Shown: positions 1-5,250, counted from the stretch's first letter. The stretch: 5,250 nucleotides of DNA from an uncultured Collinsella sp. (GCA_902494545.1 CABUTP010000116.1:1-5250), one strand, 5' to 3'. Notes: generated by a model from the sequence alone, not told the origin. Program-made: numbers and translations.

Positions 1-804
1 CTCTTCCTCCGCCTGGCGCCTTGCCTCATCCTCGGCGTGCTTGGCTGCCACGGCGTCGTCGCGGCGCTTGGTCGCGGCGGTCGAGAGCGCCTCGGCGTCA
101 ATATTGAAGCCGGCCTTCTTGGCGCCCTCGTCCTCCTCAGCGTACTTCTTTGCCGCGGCGATCTGGTCGTCGGTCACTTCGGACGCCTCGACTGGCTCCA
201 ACGCCACGTCACCCGCGTCGACGGTCTTCTTCTCGGCGGCCTTCTCGCCCAGCTTGATGCTGAGCTTTTCGGCGGGGACGGCGTAGAGCGTGCCGTCGGC
301 CGCGATGGGGGAGGCGGCGATCTCCACCTTGTAGCTGCCGCGGCGAAGCTCGACGCCCTCGCCGCTGCTGTCCACGTAGCGCACGGCGTCGACCTTCTTG
401 CCGCGCTCCTCCTTGCCCGTGATGTGCACCGGCAGCCTGCTCGCTCCCGCCGAGGTGTTCCAGCCCTGGGCCGAGACGCTGAAGCGCACGGCGTGCTTTG
501 CCGCGAGCGCCTCCTGTTCGGCTGCCTCGCGGGCCTGCTCGGGGGCGTAGACGCCGAAGTAGTAGCCGGCGCCGCTGCCCGCAGCGAGCAATGCGATCAC
601 GACGGCCACGATCACGAGGGGCCTCTTCGAGCGCTTGCCCTTCGCCGGTGCCGACTTCATCGGCTGCGCCTCGGCTGCCGGGGCGGGCTGATGGTCGCCC
701 TGCGATTCGGCCGGGGCTTCATATTCGGCGGCGACGGGCTCTCCACACGCGGGGCAGAACCTGGCCCCGCCCTCGACCTTCGACCCGCAATTTCGGCAGA
801 ACAT
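1..804 (-). CDS. Zinc-ribbon, single-span membrane protein (partial, C-terminus outside window)
   Basis: The minus-strand frame is open from an ATG at 804-802 to the left edge, giving 268 codons without a stop. Residues 1-21 (MFCRNCGS...FCPACGE) form a four-cysteine zinc ribbon: C3, C6, C17 and C20 as two CxxC knuckles. A polar Ala/Pro/Glu linker (about 26-48) and a basic stretch (KGKRSKR) lead to one hydrophobic span at about 62-84 (PLVIVAVVIALLAAGSGAGY). This predicts a cytoplasmic N-terminus and an exported C-terminal part. Residues about 98-180 look like a beta-rich domain (GVELRRGSYKVEIAASP), and the tail becomes Ala/Lys/Glu-rich, possibly helical or coiled. The layout (ribbon, linker, membrane span, extracytoplasmic region) is shared by many uncharacterised Gram-positive proteins and recalls TcaA-type proteins, but I cannot assign a function. 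The start is supported by an AGGGGAG ribosome binding site 7 nt upstream. It diverges from feoB. Confidence 0.85.
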   Translation of the reverse strand, partial: MFCRNCGSKVEGGARFCPACGEPVAAEYEAPAESQGDHQPAPAAEAQPMKSAPAKGKRSKRPLVIVAVVIALLAAGSGAGYYFGVYAPEQAREAAEQEALAAKHAVRFSVSAQGWNTSAGASRLPVHITGKEERGKKVDAVRYVDSSGEGVELRRGSYKVEIAASPIAADGTLYAVPAEKLSIKLGEKAAEKKTVDAGDVALEPVEASEVTDDQIAAAKKYAEEDEGAKKAGFNIDAEALSTAATKRRDDAVAAKHAEDEARRQAEEE

Positions 805-811
805 GGGCAAA

Positions 812-819
812 CTCCCCTC
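812..819 (-). promoter_or_regulatory. Ribosome binding site of the zinc-ribbon gene
   Basis: On the minus strand GAGGGGAG lies 7 nt before the ATG at 804. It selects this ATG over the in-frame TTG at 810-808. I found no convincing -10/-35 pair for this gene in 820-934. The best -10-like string is TAGCAT at 869-864 (minus), which lacks a matching -35. Confidence 0.65.
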
Positions 820-878
820 GAACGACGCCCGCGCGAAGGCCGGGCGCATCTCCTTCCGGCCTCATGCTAAGGGCGAAC

Positions 879-909
879 GCTCGCCCGTTGTTGCGCAACA
901 TTGGCGAGC
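879..909. repeat. Nested palindrome upstream of the zinc-ribbon gene
   Basis: The outer arms GCTCGCC (879-885) and GGCGAGC (903-909) enclose a perfect 12-bp palindrome, TGTTGCGCAACA (889-900), on almost the same centre. A second hairpin, GGGCGA-acgc-TCGCCC (871-886), competes for the left arm. The position, about 75-105 nt upstream of the minus-strand start, suits either an operator or a structured leader. Nothing in the sequence decides between these. Confidence 0.4.
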
Positions 910-934
910 CCCCTTGCGACCCATTCGTCAGCTT

Positions 935-1003
935 AAGTTGCGGTGGAATAGTTCCTGATTTGGCAGGTTGAAGCCTCAACCAGGGACTATTCCACCGCAA
1001 CTT
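935..1003 (+). repeat. Long hairpin element, copy 1
   Basis: A 23-nt arm (935-957) pairs with 981-1003 at 22 of 23 positions, and the exception (T953 with G985) is a G-U wobble in RNA. The 23-nt loop holds a smaller hairpin, GGTTGA/TCAACC. The arm contains GCGGTGGAATAGTTCCTG, and the right end is followed by TGTTTTGG. A near-identical copy lies at 5114-5180 in the same orientation. This copy sits between two divergent genes, so it cannot be the terminator of either. It resembles REP/BIME-type or MITE-like repeats. The outline and duplication are directly visible; the role is not. Confidence 0.85.
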
Positions 1004-1021
1004 TGTTTTGGCCTGCCGTCC

Positions 1022-1221
1022 GGAAACCGCATCCCAGTTTGAGCGTCGATTCCGGGATGCGCTTTCCGCTTGAGGCCTCAACCGGAAAGCGCATCCCGTT
1101 CTGACGCCCCAGAGTGGGACGCAGCTTCCGCGAGAGGCCTCCGCGGGAAACTGCGTCCCGGAATTCGCCCGAGTAGTGGGATGCAGTTTCCGCAGCAGAC
1201 CTGTCTGGGAAACGGCGAACC
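1022..1221. repeat. 62-bp-period array of alternating inverted arms
   Basis: A 14-nt arm A (type GGAAACTGCATCCC) starts at 1022, 1084, 1146 and 1208. Its inverse, arm B (type GGGATGCAGTTTCC), starts at 1054, 1116 and 1178. The period is exactly 62 nt in every case, with 18 nt between A and B and 16 nt between B and the next A. B1/A2 pair perfectly over 16 bp (1053-1068 with 1083-1098). Their 16-nt centre contains the palindrome TTGAGGCCTCAA, so 1053-1098 is an almost continuous hairpin. B2/A3 pair with one mismatch. B3/A4 pair with three mismatches and a wobble, so the array decays at its right end. A1/B1 and A3/B3 can also pair, giving alternative folds. No protein-coding interpretation is credible here. 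Confidence 0.85.
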
Positions 1222-1299
1222 GGACCCCCTCGCGCCTCGTTGCTCCGCATCCTGTCTATTTGCGAAAAGCAACCTGCCCCCCTTGCAACAATCTGTCGA
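1222..1299. other. Spacer between the repeat array and the feoB promoter
   Basis: I see no gene or recognisable RNA here. The only structure is a short inverted repeat, CAATC-tgtc-GATTG (1289-1302), which overlaps the first bases of the predicted feoB -35 box and could be part of an operator. Confidence 0.4.
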
Positions 1300-1329
1300 T
1301 TGAACATCGTTGTGTGTTCGCGCTATCAT
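1300..1329 (+). promoter_or_regulatory. Predicted feoB promoter
   Basis: TTGAAC (1300-1305, four of six matches to TTGACA) and TATCAT (1324-1329, five of six to TATAAT) are separated by 18 bp. Transcription would start near 1336, leaving a leader of about 80 nt before the GTG start of feoB. The operator-like repeats at 1344-1377 fall just downstream of this start, where a bound repressor would block initiation or early elongation. Confidence 0.5.
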
Positions 1330-1343
1330 GCATGGTTAAAATT

Positions 1344-1377
1344 GGTTAGCCATGGCAAACGGTTAGCCATGGTAAAC
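1344..1377. promoter_or_regulatory. Tandem operator-like palindromes, probable metal-responsive repressor sites
   Basis: Two 17-bp direct repeats abut: GGTTAGCCATGGCAAAC (1344-1360) and GGTTAGCCATGGTAAAC (1361-1377), with 16 of 17 bases identical. Each contains an imperfect palindrome of form GTTNNCCATGGNNAAC. A degenerate half-copy (CATGGTTAAA, 1331-1340) precedes them. The GGTTAGCC half-site resembles the known DtxR/IdeR box (TTAGGTTAGGCTAACCTAA). Because the next gene is a ferrous iron permease, control by an iron- or manganese-sensing DtxR-family repressor is a reasonable inference. The regulator itself is not in the window. Confidence 0.55.
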
Positions 1378-1385
1378 AAAATGCA

Positions 1386-1400
1386 GCGCCCTGTGGGCGC
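1386..1400 (+). promoter_or_regulatory. GC hairpin just ahead of the feoB ribosome binding site
   Basis: GCGCCC (1386-1391) and GGGCGC (1395-1400) form a perfect 6-bp stem with a TGT loop, ending one base before the GGGGGAGGA tract. Stacking this close to the ribosome binding site could modulate feoB translation. There is no following T-run, so it is not an intrinsic terminator. Confidence 0.4.
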
Positions 1401-1401
1401 C

Positions 1402-1410
1402 GGGGGAGGA
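1402..1410 (+). promoter_or_regulatory. Ribosome binding site of feoB
   Basis: GGGGGAGGA, with core GGAGGA at 1405-1410, stands 8 nt before the GTG at 1419. It decides that uncommon start codon. The FeoA domain begins directly after it, so no N-terminal sequence is missing. Confidence 0.8.
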
Positions 1411-1418
1411 ACGCGGAC

Positions 1419-3779
1419 GTGAGACTCGATACACTCGAGATTGGAAAGGACGCCGTTGTCGCATCGGTGGCATCGGACGACCAGGCACTCCGACAACATA
1501 TTTTGGACATGGGCCTAACGCCGGGTACCGAAGTCACCATGATGAAGTACGCCCCCATGGGCGACCCGCTCGAGATTCGCCTACGCGGCTACGAGTTGAC
1601 GCTGCGCAAGGACGATGCTGCTCGCATCGAGCTCGTAGATGTCCACGACACAGATACGGGCCCGCGCGCTAACGCCGCAATCGGCACGACGGAGCACCCG
1701 GCACTCGGCGAGGGGACGTATTCGCCCCGTGCGGCAAAGACGGCCGTGCCCGAGGGCGCGCCCCTGCATTTTGCCCTCGCCGGCAACCAAAACTGCGGCA
1801 AGACCACCCTGTTCAACCAGCTTACGGGCTCCAACCAGCACGTCGGCAACTTTCCCGGCGTGACGGTCGACCGCAAGGACGGCACCATCCGTAACCACCC
1901 CGAGGCGAGCGTTACCGACCTGCCCGGTATTTACTCCCTGTCGCCGTACACAGGCGAAGAGGTCGTGAGCCGTCAGTTCATCCTCGACGAGCGCCCGGAC
2001 GCCATCATCGATATCATCGACGCCACCAACATCGAGCGCAATCTGTACCTGACGCTGCAGCTTATGGAGCTCGACCGCCCCATGGTCATCGCGCTCAACA
2101 TGATGGACGAGGTGACGACCAACGGCGGCGCCATTGACGTCAACCTGCTCGAGAGTCTGTTGGGCGTGCCGGTCGTCCCCATTAGCGCTGCCCGCAACGA
2201 GGGTATCGGCGAGCTGGTGGACCATGCCTTGCATGTGGCGCGTTTCCGCGAGCGTCCCGGCCGCCTGGACTTCTGCGCACCTGATGGCCCAGACGGCGGT
2301 GCACTGCATCGCTGCATCCACGGCATCGCCAACCTTATCGAGGACCATGCCGCGACGGCGCACATTCCCGTGCGTTTTGCGGCGACCAAGCTGGTTGAGG
2401 GCGACGAGCTGGTGACCGAGGCGCTTCACCTGGATCGCAACGAGCTCGACGCCATCGAGCACATCATTACCCAGATGGAGGGCGAGGCCGGCACCGACCG
2501 CCTGTCCGCGCTGGCCGATATGCGCTTTAGCTTTATCGGCGACGTGTGTGGGCGTTGCGTCGTCAAGCCGCACGAGAGCCGCGAGCACGTGCGCTCCGTC
2601 AAGATTGACCGCATCCTGACAGGTCGTTACACAGCCATTCCGGCGTTCCTGGTGATCATGGGCCTCGTCTTTTGGCTGACGTTTGGCGTGATCGGCGCGG
2701 CGTTGCAGGGACTCATGGAGGACGGCATCGCTGCCGTCATCGCCTCGGCCGATGCGGGCCTCAAGGCGTTCGGCACCAACGACGTGGTGCGCTCGCTGGC
2801 TGTCGACGGCGTGCTTACGGGTGTGGGCAGCGTGCTGACCTTCCTGCCGATTATCGTCGTGCTCTTTTTGTTCCTCTCCATTCTGGAGGACTCGGGCTAC
2901 ATGGCGCGCGTCGCCTTTGTCATGGATAAGGTGTTGCGTCGCTTTGGCCTGTCGGGCCGCAGCTTTGTGCCCATGCTCGTCGGTTTTGGCTGCACCGTGC
3001 CGGCTATCATGTCGACCCGTACGCTCCCATCCGAGCACGACCGCAAGATGACGGTCATGCTCACGCCGTTTATGAGCTGCTCGGCCAAGTTGCCGGTCTA
3101 CGGACTGCTGTGCGGAGCATTCTTCCCGCAGGCGACAGTTCCCGCCATGGTCTCGCTATATCTGATCGGTATCGTGGTCGGCTGCATTGCCGCCCTGGTG
3201 CTCAATCGCACAGCATTTAAGGGCGACCCGGTGCCGTTTATCATGGAGCTCCCCAATTACCGCCTGCCGAGCGTCAAGACGACGGTGATGCTGGCATGGG
3301 ATAAGGCCAAAGACTTTATTACCAAGGCCTTTACCATTATCTTTGCCGCTACCGTGGTCATCTGGTTCCTTCAGACGTTCGACATTCGCTTTAATGTGGT
3401 CGCCGATCAGTCGCAAAGCCTGCTTGCGGGCCTCGGCAGCATCATCGCGCCGGCGCTGGCGCCGCTTGGGTTTGGCGACTGGCGTGCGTCCACGGCGCTC
3501 GTCACCGGACTTATCGCCAAGGAGAGCGTCATATCGACGCTCACGGTGCTTTTGGGCGCGACCTCGCCCGCGGCACTGTCGACCATGTTTTCGCCGTTTA
3601 CTGCCTATGTGTTTCTGGTCTTTACGCTGCTGTATCCGCCCTGCGTGGCTGCCATCGGCGCCGTCAAGAGCGAGCTGGGCGCGCGCTACGCCGTTGCCGT
3701 GTTCGCATTTCAGGTGGCAGTCGCCTGGATCGTGGCGTTTGTCGTGCATTCGGCGGGCATATTGCTGGGGTTGGCTTAG
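1419..3779 (+). CDS. feoB: FeoA-FeoB fusion, GTP-dependent ferrous iron permease
   Basis: This 786-residue protein imports Fe(II) across the cytoplasmic membrane. Residues about 1-75 are a FeoA SH3-like domain (MGLTPGTEV, APMGDP, LRKDDAARIEL), normally a separate small protein. A variable linker (about 76-115) leads to the G-protein domain. Its motifs are G1 GNQNCGKTT (122-130), switch I FPGVTV (145-150), G3 DLPG (167-170), G4 NMMD (227-230) and G5 around SAA (256-258). A helical regulatory region follows (about 283-385). The membrane part (about 405-786) carries the FeoB signatures GYMARVAFVMD (493-503), GFGCTVPAI (522-530), MSCSAKLPVY (552-561), KES (701-703) and YPPC (739-742). Conserved cysteines fall at 525, 553 and 741. 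All domains appear intact, and the length is as expected for FeoB plus FeoA. The start is GTG. No FeoC or separate FeoA is visible nearby. Some FeoB homologues carry manganese, so the metal is inferred from family. Confidence 0.96.
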   Translation: MRLDTLEIGKDAVVASVASDDQALRQHILDMGLTPGTEVTMMKYAPMGDPLEIRLRGYELTLRKDDAARIELVDVHDTDTGPRANAAIGTTEHPALGEGTYSPRAAKTAVPEGAPLHFALAGNQNCGKTTLFNQLTGSNQHVGNFPGVTVDRKDGTIRNHPEASVTDLPGIYSLSPYTGEEVVSRQFILDERPDAIIDIIDATNIERNLYLTLQLMELDRPMVIALNMMDEVTTNGGAIDVNLLESLLGVPVVPISAARNEGIGELVDHALHVARFRERPGRLDFCAPDGPDGGALHRCIHGIANLIEDHAATAHIPVRFAATKLVEGDELVTEALHLDRNELDAIEHIITQMEGEAGTDRLSALADMRFSFIGDVCGRCVVKPHESREHVRSVKIDRILTGRYTAIPAFLVIMGLVFWLTFGVIGAALQGLMEDGIAAVIASADAGLKAFGTNDVVRSLAVDGVLTGVGSVLTFLPIIVVLFLFLSILEDSGYMARVAFVMDKVLRRFGLSGRSFVPMLVGFGCTVPAIMSTRTLPSEHDRKMTVMLTPFMSCSAKLPVYGLLCGAFFPQATVPAMVSLYLIGIVVGCIAALVLNRTAFKGDPVPFIMELPNYRLPSVKTTVMLAWDKAKDFITKAFTIIFAATVVIWFLQTFDIRFNVVADQSQSLLAGLGSIIAPALAPLGFGDWRASTALVTGLIAKESVISTLTVLLGATSPAALSTMFSPFTAYVFLVFTLLYPPCVAAIGAVKSELGARYAVAVFAFQVAVAWIVAFVVHSAGILLGLA

Positions 3780-3820
3780 TTATGTATTGACGGCGCAACC
3801 TCTGTGTATCGAATTGTTTT

Positions 3821-3855
3821 CGGCCCTGCATCTGTTGCTGACGGATGCGGGGCCG
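3821..3855 (+). terminator. Stem-loop after feoB, possible terminator
   Basis: Positions 3821-3835 pair with 3841-3855 over 15 bp, including two G-U wobbles (CGGCCC...GGGCCG at the base), with a 5-nt loop. It begins 41 nt after the feoB stop. The stem is strong, but the following sequence, TTGCTATATAAT, is a poor T-tract, so termination may be incomplete. The right arm overlaps the -35 box of the next promoter. Confidence 0.55.
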
Positions 3856-3867
3856 TTGCTATATAAT
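3838..3867 (+). promoter_or_regulatory. Predicted sotB promoter
   Basis: A consensus -10, TATAAT (3862-3867), lies 18 bp after CTGACG (3838-3843, four of six to TTGACA). Transcription would start near 3874, giving a leader of about 27 nt. This makes the transporter independent of feoB. The -35 box lies in the loop and right arm of the preceding stem-loop. Confidence 0.65.
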
Positions 3868-3887
3868 CGCCTCCACTCAAAATGATT

Positions 3888-3891
3888 GGAG
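3888..3891 (+). promoter_or_regulatory. Ribosome binding site of the SotB-like gene
   Basis: GGAG lies 9 nt before the ATG at 3901. An in-frame TTG at 3886 would place this motif inside the coding sequence, so the ATG is the better start. Confidence 0.65.
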
Positions 3892-3900
3892 ACGTTATAT

Positions 3901-5097
3901 ATGAGTCAGGCAAGGCAAGACGGCATCACGCTCAGGCAGTGGCTCCCGCTCGTCGGGCTCACCTGCTGTGCGTTCGTGTTCAACACGTCGGAGTTTATGC
4001 CCATCGGCCTTTTGACTGATATCGCCGCGTCGTTCTCGCTCACCGAGGCCCAGGCGGGCATCATGATCTCGGTCTATGCCTGGGGCGTCATGCTGCTGTC
4101 GTTGCCGCTCATGGTGTTCGCTTCGCGTTTCGAGTTCAAGCGGATGCTGCTGGGCGTGCTCGCCGTGTTCTCGCTCGGCCAGTTTCTGTCCGCTGTGGCG
4201 CCGACTTATCCCATCCTGGTCTGCGCGCGCCTGGTGGTCGCTTGCGCACATGCCGTGTTCTGGTCGGTCGCCTCGATTATGGCGTCGCGCCTGGTTGACA
4301 CACGTCACGGGGCGCTCGCCATCAGCATGATCGCCACGGGCTCTTCCATCGCACAGATCTTCGGCCTGCCGCTCGGCCGCGCCATTGGCCTGGCTGTGGG
4401 CTGGCGTATGACGTTTGCCGTGGTCGGAGCGCTGTCTGCTGTCGCGGTCGTCTACCAGGCGACCGTGTTTCCAACCATGCCGGCGGGCGAGCGCTTTACC
4501 GTCAAGCAACTGCCCGAGCTGCTCAAGAACCCGTTACTGATCGCGCTCTATGCGGTCACGGTGTTCATGGCAACTGGCTATTACACGGGCTATAGCTATA
4601 TCGAGCCTTTCCTGGCTCAGGTCGCGCATGTCGACGCAAGCGCCATCACTATGACGCTGACGGCGTTCGGCTGCTCTGGTCTGCTCGGAAGCTGGCTATT
4701 CGGCCGACTGTTCGATGGGCACCGCTTCCCGTTCCTCGCGATTACGCTCTCCGGCGTGCCGGTGGCTCTGCTGCTCATGGGTCCGGCCGCATCGTCGCTC
4801 GTGGCAGTGCTTGCCGTCTGCGCGCTGTGGGGCTGCTGCGCCACGGCCTTTAACGTGGCGTTCCAAGCCGAGCTCATCAAGCACACGCCGGCAGATTCGT
4901 CGGCCGTCGCCATGTCGATCTTCTCGGGCCTGTTCAATCTGGGCATTGGCACGGGTACCGCGATCGGCGGAGCCGTGGTTTCGGGCCCCGGTATCGCCTG
5001 GATCGGCTACGCGGGCGGTGCGATTGCTGCCGTGGGCGTCATCTTCGCTATCACGGTGATGTTCCCAGCCATCCGCCGCGCCAAGCCCGTCGCCTAG
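3901..5097 (+). CDS. sotB: SotB-like major facilitator exporter (sugar efflux family)
   Basis: This 398-residue protein has about twelve hydrophobic spans and no signal peptide, typical of the DHA1 group of proton-coupled exporters. It matches my memory of Escherichia coli SotB (YdeA) along its whole length: FVFNTSEFMPIGLLTDIA (26-42), CAHAVFWSV (115-123), ATGSSIAQIFGLPLGR (145-160), GWRMTF (167-172), YSYIEPF (231-237), and AMSIFSGLFNLGIGTG (337-352). The usual basic loop after span 2 is present in reduced form (FASRFEFKRMLLG, 73-85). E. coli SotB exports arabinose and related sugars or analogues; that this protein uses the same substrate is inference, and other small solutes or drugs are possible. 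It has its own TATAAT promoter and is followed after 16 nt by a long hairpin, so it appears monocistronic. The length is normal, and no frameshift or missing segment is seen. Confidence 0.85.
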   Translation: MSQARQDGITLRQWLPLVGLTCCAFVFNTSEFMPIGLLTDIAASFSLTEAQAGIMISVYAWGVMLLSLPLMVFASRFEFKRMLLGVLAVFSLGQFLSAVAPTYPILVCARLVVACAHAVFWSVASIMASRLVDTRHGALAISMIATGSSIAQIFGLPLGRAIGLAVGWRMTFAVVGALSAVAVVYQATVFPTMPAGERFTVKQLPELLKNPLLIALYAVTVFMATGYYTGYSYIEPFLAQVAHVDASAITMTLTAFGCSGLLGSWLFGRLFDGHRFPFLAITLSGVPVALLLMGPAASSLVAVLAVCALWGCCATAFNVAFQAELIKHTPADSSAVAMSIFSGLFNLGIGTGTAIGGAVVSGPGIAWIGYAGGAIAAVGVIFAITVMFPAIRRAKPVA

Positions 5098-5113
5098 CCA
5101 CATCCTCCTCATC

Positions 5114-5180
5114 AGTTGCGGTGGAATAGTTCCTGTTTAAGGCCTCTGAAGGCCCAAGCAGGAACTATTCCACCGCAACT
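5114..5180 (+). repeat. Long hairpin element, copy 2 (possible sotB terminator)
   Basis: A 22-nt arm (5114-5135) pairs perfectly with 5159-5180 around a 23-nt loop, which holds its own hairpin GGCCT-ctga-AGGCC (5141-5154). The left arm is identical to copy 1 at 935-957 over the shared 22 nt, and the right arm differs at one base. TATTTTGG follows, like TGTTTTGG after copy 1. It starts 17 nt after the sotB stop in the right orientation, so it may end that transcript, although the loop is long for an intrinsic terminator. Confidence 0.85.
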
Positions 5181-5210
5181 TATTTTGGGGGAGGGGATGC
5201 GCGGCGGGCA

Positions 5211-5216
5211 TACAAT
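5211..5216 (+). promoter_or_regulatory. Possible -10 box of the next gene
   Basis: TACAAT matches TATAAT at five of six positions. No good -35 lies 16-18 bp upstream, where the sequence is G-rich. A start near 5223 would leave a short leader before the ribosome-binding-site-like motif at 5241. Confidence 0.35.
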
Positions 5217-5240
5217 GGATGCCGCTGTGTTGCGCTTACC

Positions 5241-5246
5241 GGGAGG
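5241..5246 (+). promoter_or_regulatory. Possible ribosome binding site of a gene starting past the right edge
   Basis: GGGAGG ends 4 nt before the window does. With the -10-like box at 5211 it suggests a plus-strand gene whose start codon lies just outside. No coding sequence is visible to confirm this. Confidence 0.35.
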
Positions 5247-5250
5247 TTGC

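Larger units (their letters stand above)
1369..1422 (+). other. Possible short upstream reading frame overlapping feoB
   Basis: ATG at 1369 (or 1381, same frame) opens a 17- or 13-codon frame ending in TGA at 1420-1422. The stop overlaps the feoB GTG as GTGA, a layout often seen in translational coupling. No good ribosome binding site precedes either ATG, and part of the predicted peptide (GAGGG) is simply the translated feoB ribosome binding site. It may therefore be chance. Confidence 0.15.

Noticed and set aside
37..870. 277-codon plus-strand open frame
   Set aside because: It is antisense to the zinc-ribbon gene, whose frame has a clear domain order and ribosome binding site. The plus-strand translation is low-complexity Leu/Gly/Arg without recognisable motifs.
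1022..1221. CRISPR array
   Set aside because: The periodic 14-nt arms alternate in orientation, both intervening segments have fixed lengths and partly palindromic content, and no cas gene is present. CRISPR repeats are direct, longer and separated by unrelated spacers.
1302..1319. LexA (SOS) box from GAACA...TGTTC in the feoB promoter
   Set aside because: The half-sites GAAC and GTTC are 10 nt apart, whereas the Gram-positive LexA box has 4 nt between them.
987..1329. Minus- and plus-strand frames of 77-106 codons across the repeat array
   Set aside because: They translate the 62-bp repeats themselves and lack ribosome binding sites; stops are rare only because the DNA is GC-rich.
1330..1380. 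Fur box upstream of feoB
   Set aside because: No match to the GATAATGATAATCATTATC pattern was seen; the repeats here are built on GGTTAGCC and CCATGG instead.
1581..3038. 485-codon minus-strand open frame inside feoB
   Set aside because: Its translation is His/Arg/Asp-rich with no family motifs. It is a by-product of GC-rich codon use on the opposite strand of a well-supported FeoB.
3156..3749. 197-codon minus-strand frame opposite the feoB 3' half
   Set aside because: It has Arg/His/Lys-rich composition without motifs and overlaps conserved FeoB membrane segments.
3886..3900. TTG start at 3886 for the SotB-like gene
   Set aside because: It would put the GGAG ribosome binding site inside the coding sequence and adds five residues without family similarity; the ATG at 3901 has correct spacing.

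Overview
This GC-rich window looks like chromosome of an anaerobic gut actinobacterium of the class Coriobacteriia, with Collinsella as my best guess. I infer this from base composition, a fused FeoA-FeoB iron transporter and long palindromic repeats of a kind I associate with that group. No rRNA or other taxonomic marker is present, so the assignment is tentative.

Layout. Positions 1-804 hold the N-terminal 268 codons of a minus-strand gene for a zinc-ribbon, single-span membrane protein that runs off the left edge. Positions 805-1418 are a long divergent intergenic region. It contains a small leader palindrome, a 69-nt hairpin element (935-1003), a 62-bp-period array of alternating inverted arms (1022-1221), and then the feoB control region: a sigma-70-like promoter, a tandem pair of operator-like palindromes, a GC hairpin and a strong ribosome binding site. 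Positions 1419-3779 encode a complete 786-residue FeoA-FeoB fusion, a GTP-dependent ferrous iron permease. A stem-loop and a consensus TATAAT promoter fill the 121-nt gap before 3901-5097, a 398-residue SotB-like major facilitator exporter. A second copy of the 69-nt-type hairpin follows at 5114-5180. The right edge carries promoter-like and ribosome-binding-site-like sequence for a gene beginning outside the window.

How they work together. I see no operon. The zinc-ribbon gene and feoB diverge across the repeat region, and sotB has its own promoter. The iron transporter is probably controlled by a metal-sensing repressor acting at the 17-bp tandem repeats just downstream of its predicted start point. 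The genes themselves are recognisable families. The least explained part is the repeat DNA: two palindrome families, one repeated 4.2 kb away, and an exact 62-bp tandem whose paired arms show compensatory base changes. I found no evidence of a defence system, phage or integrative element.
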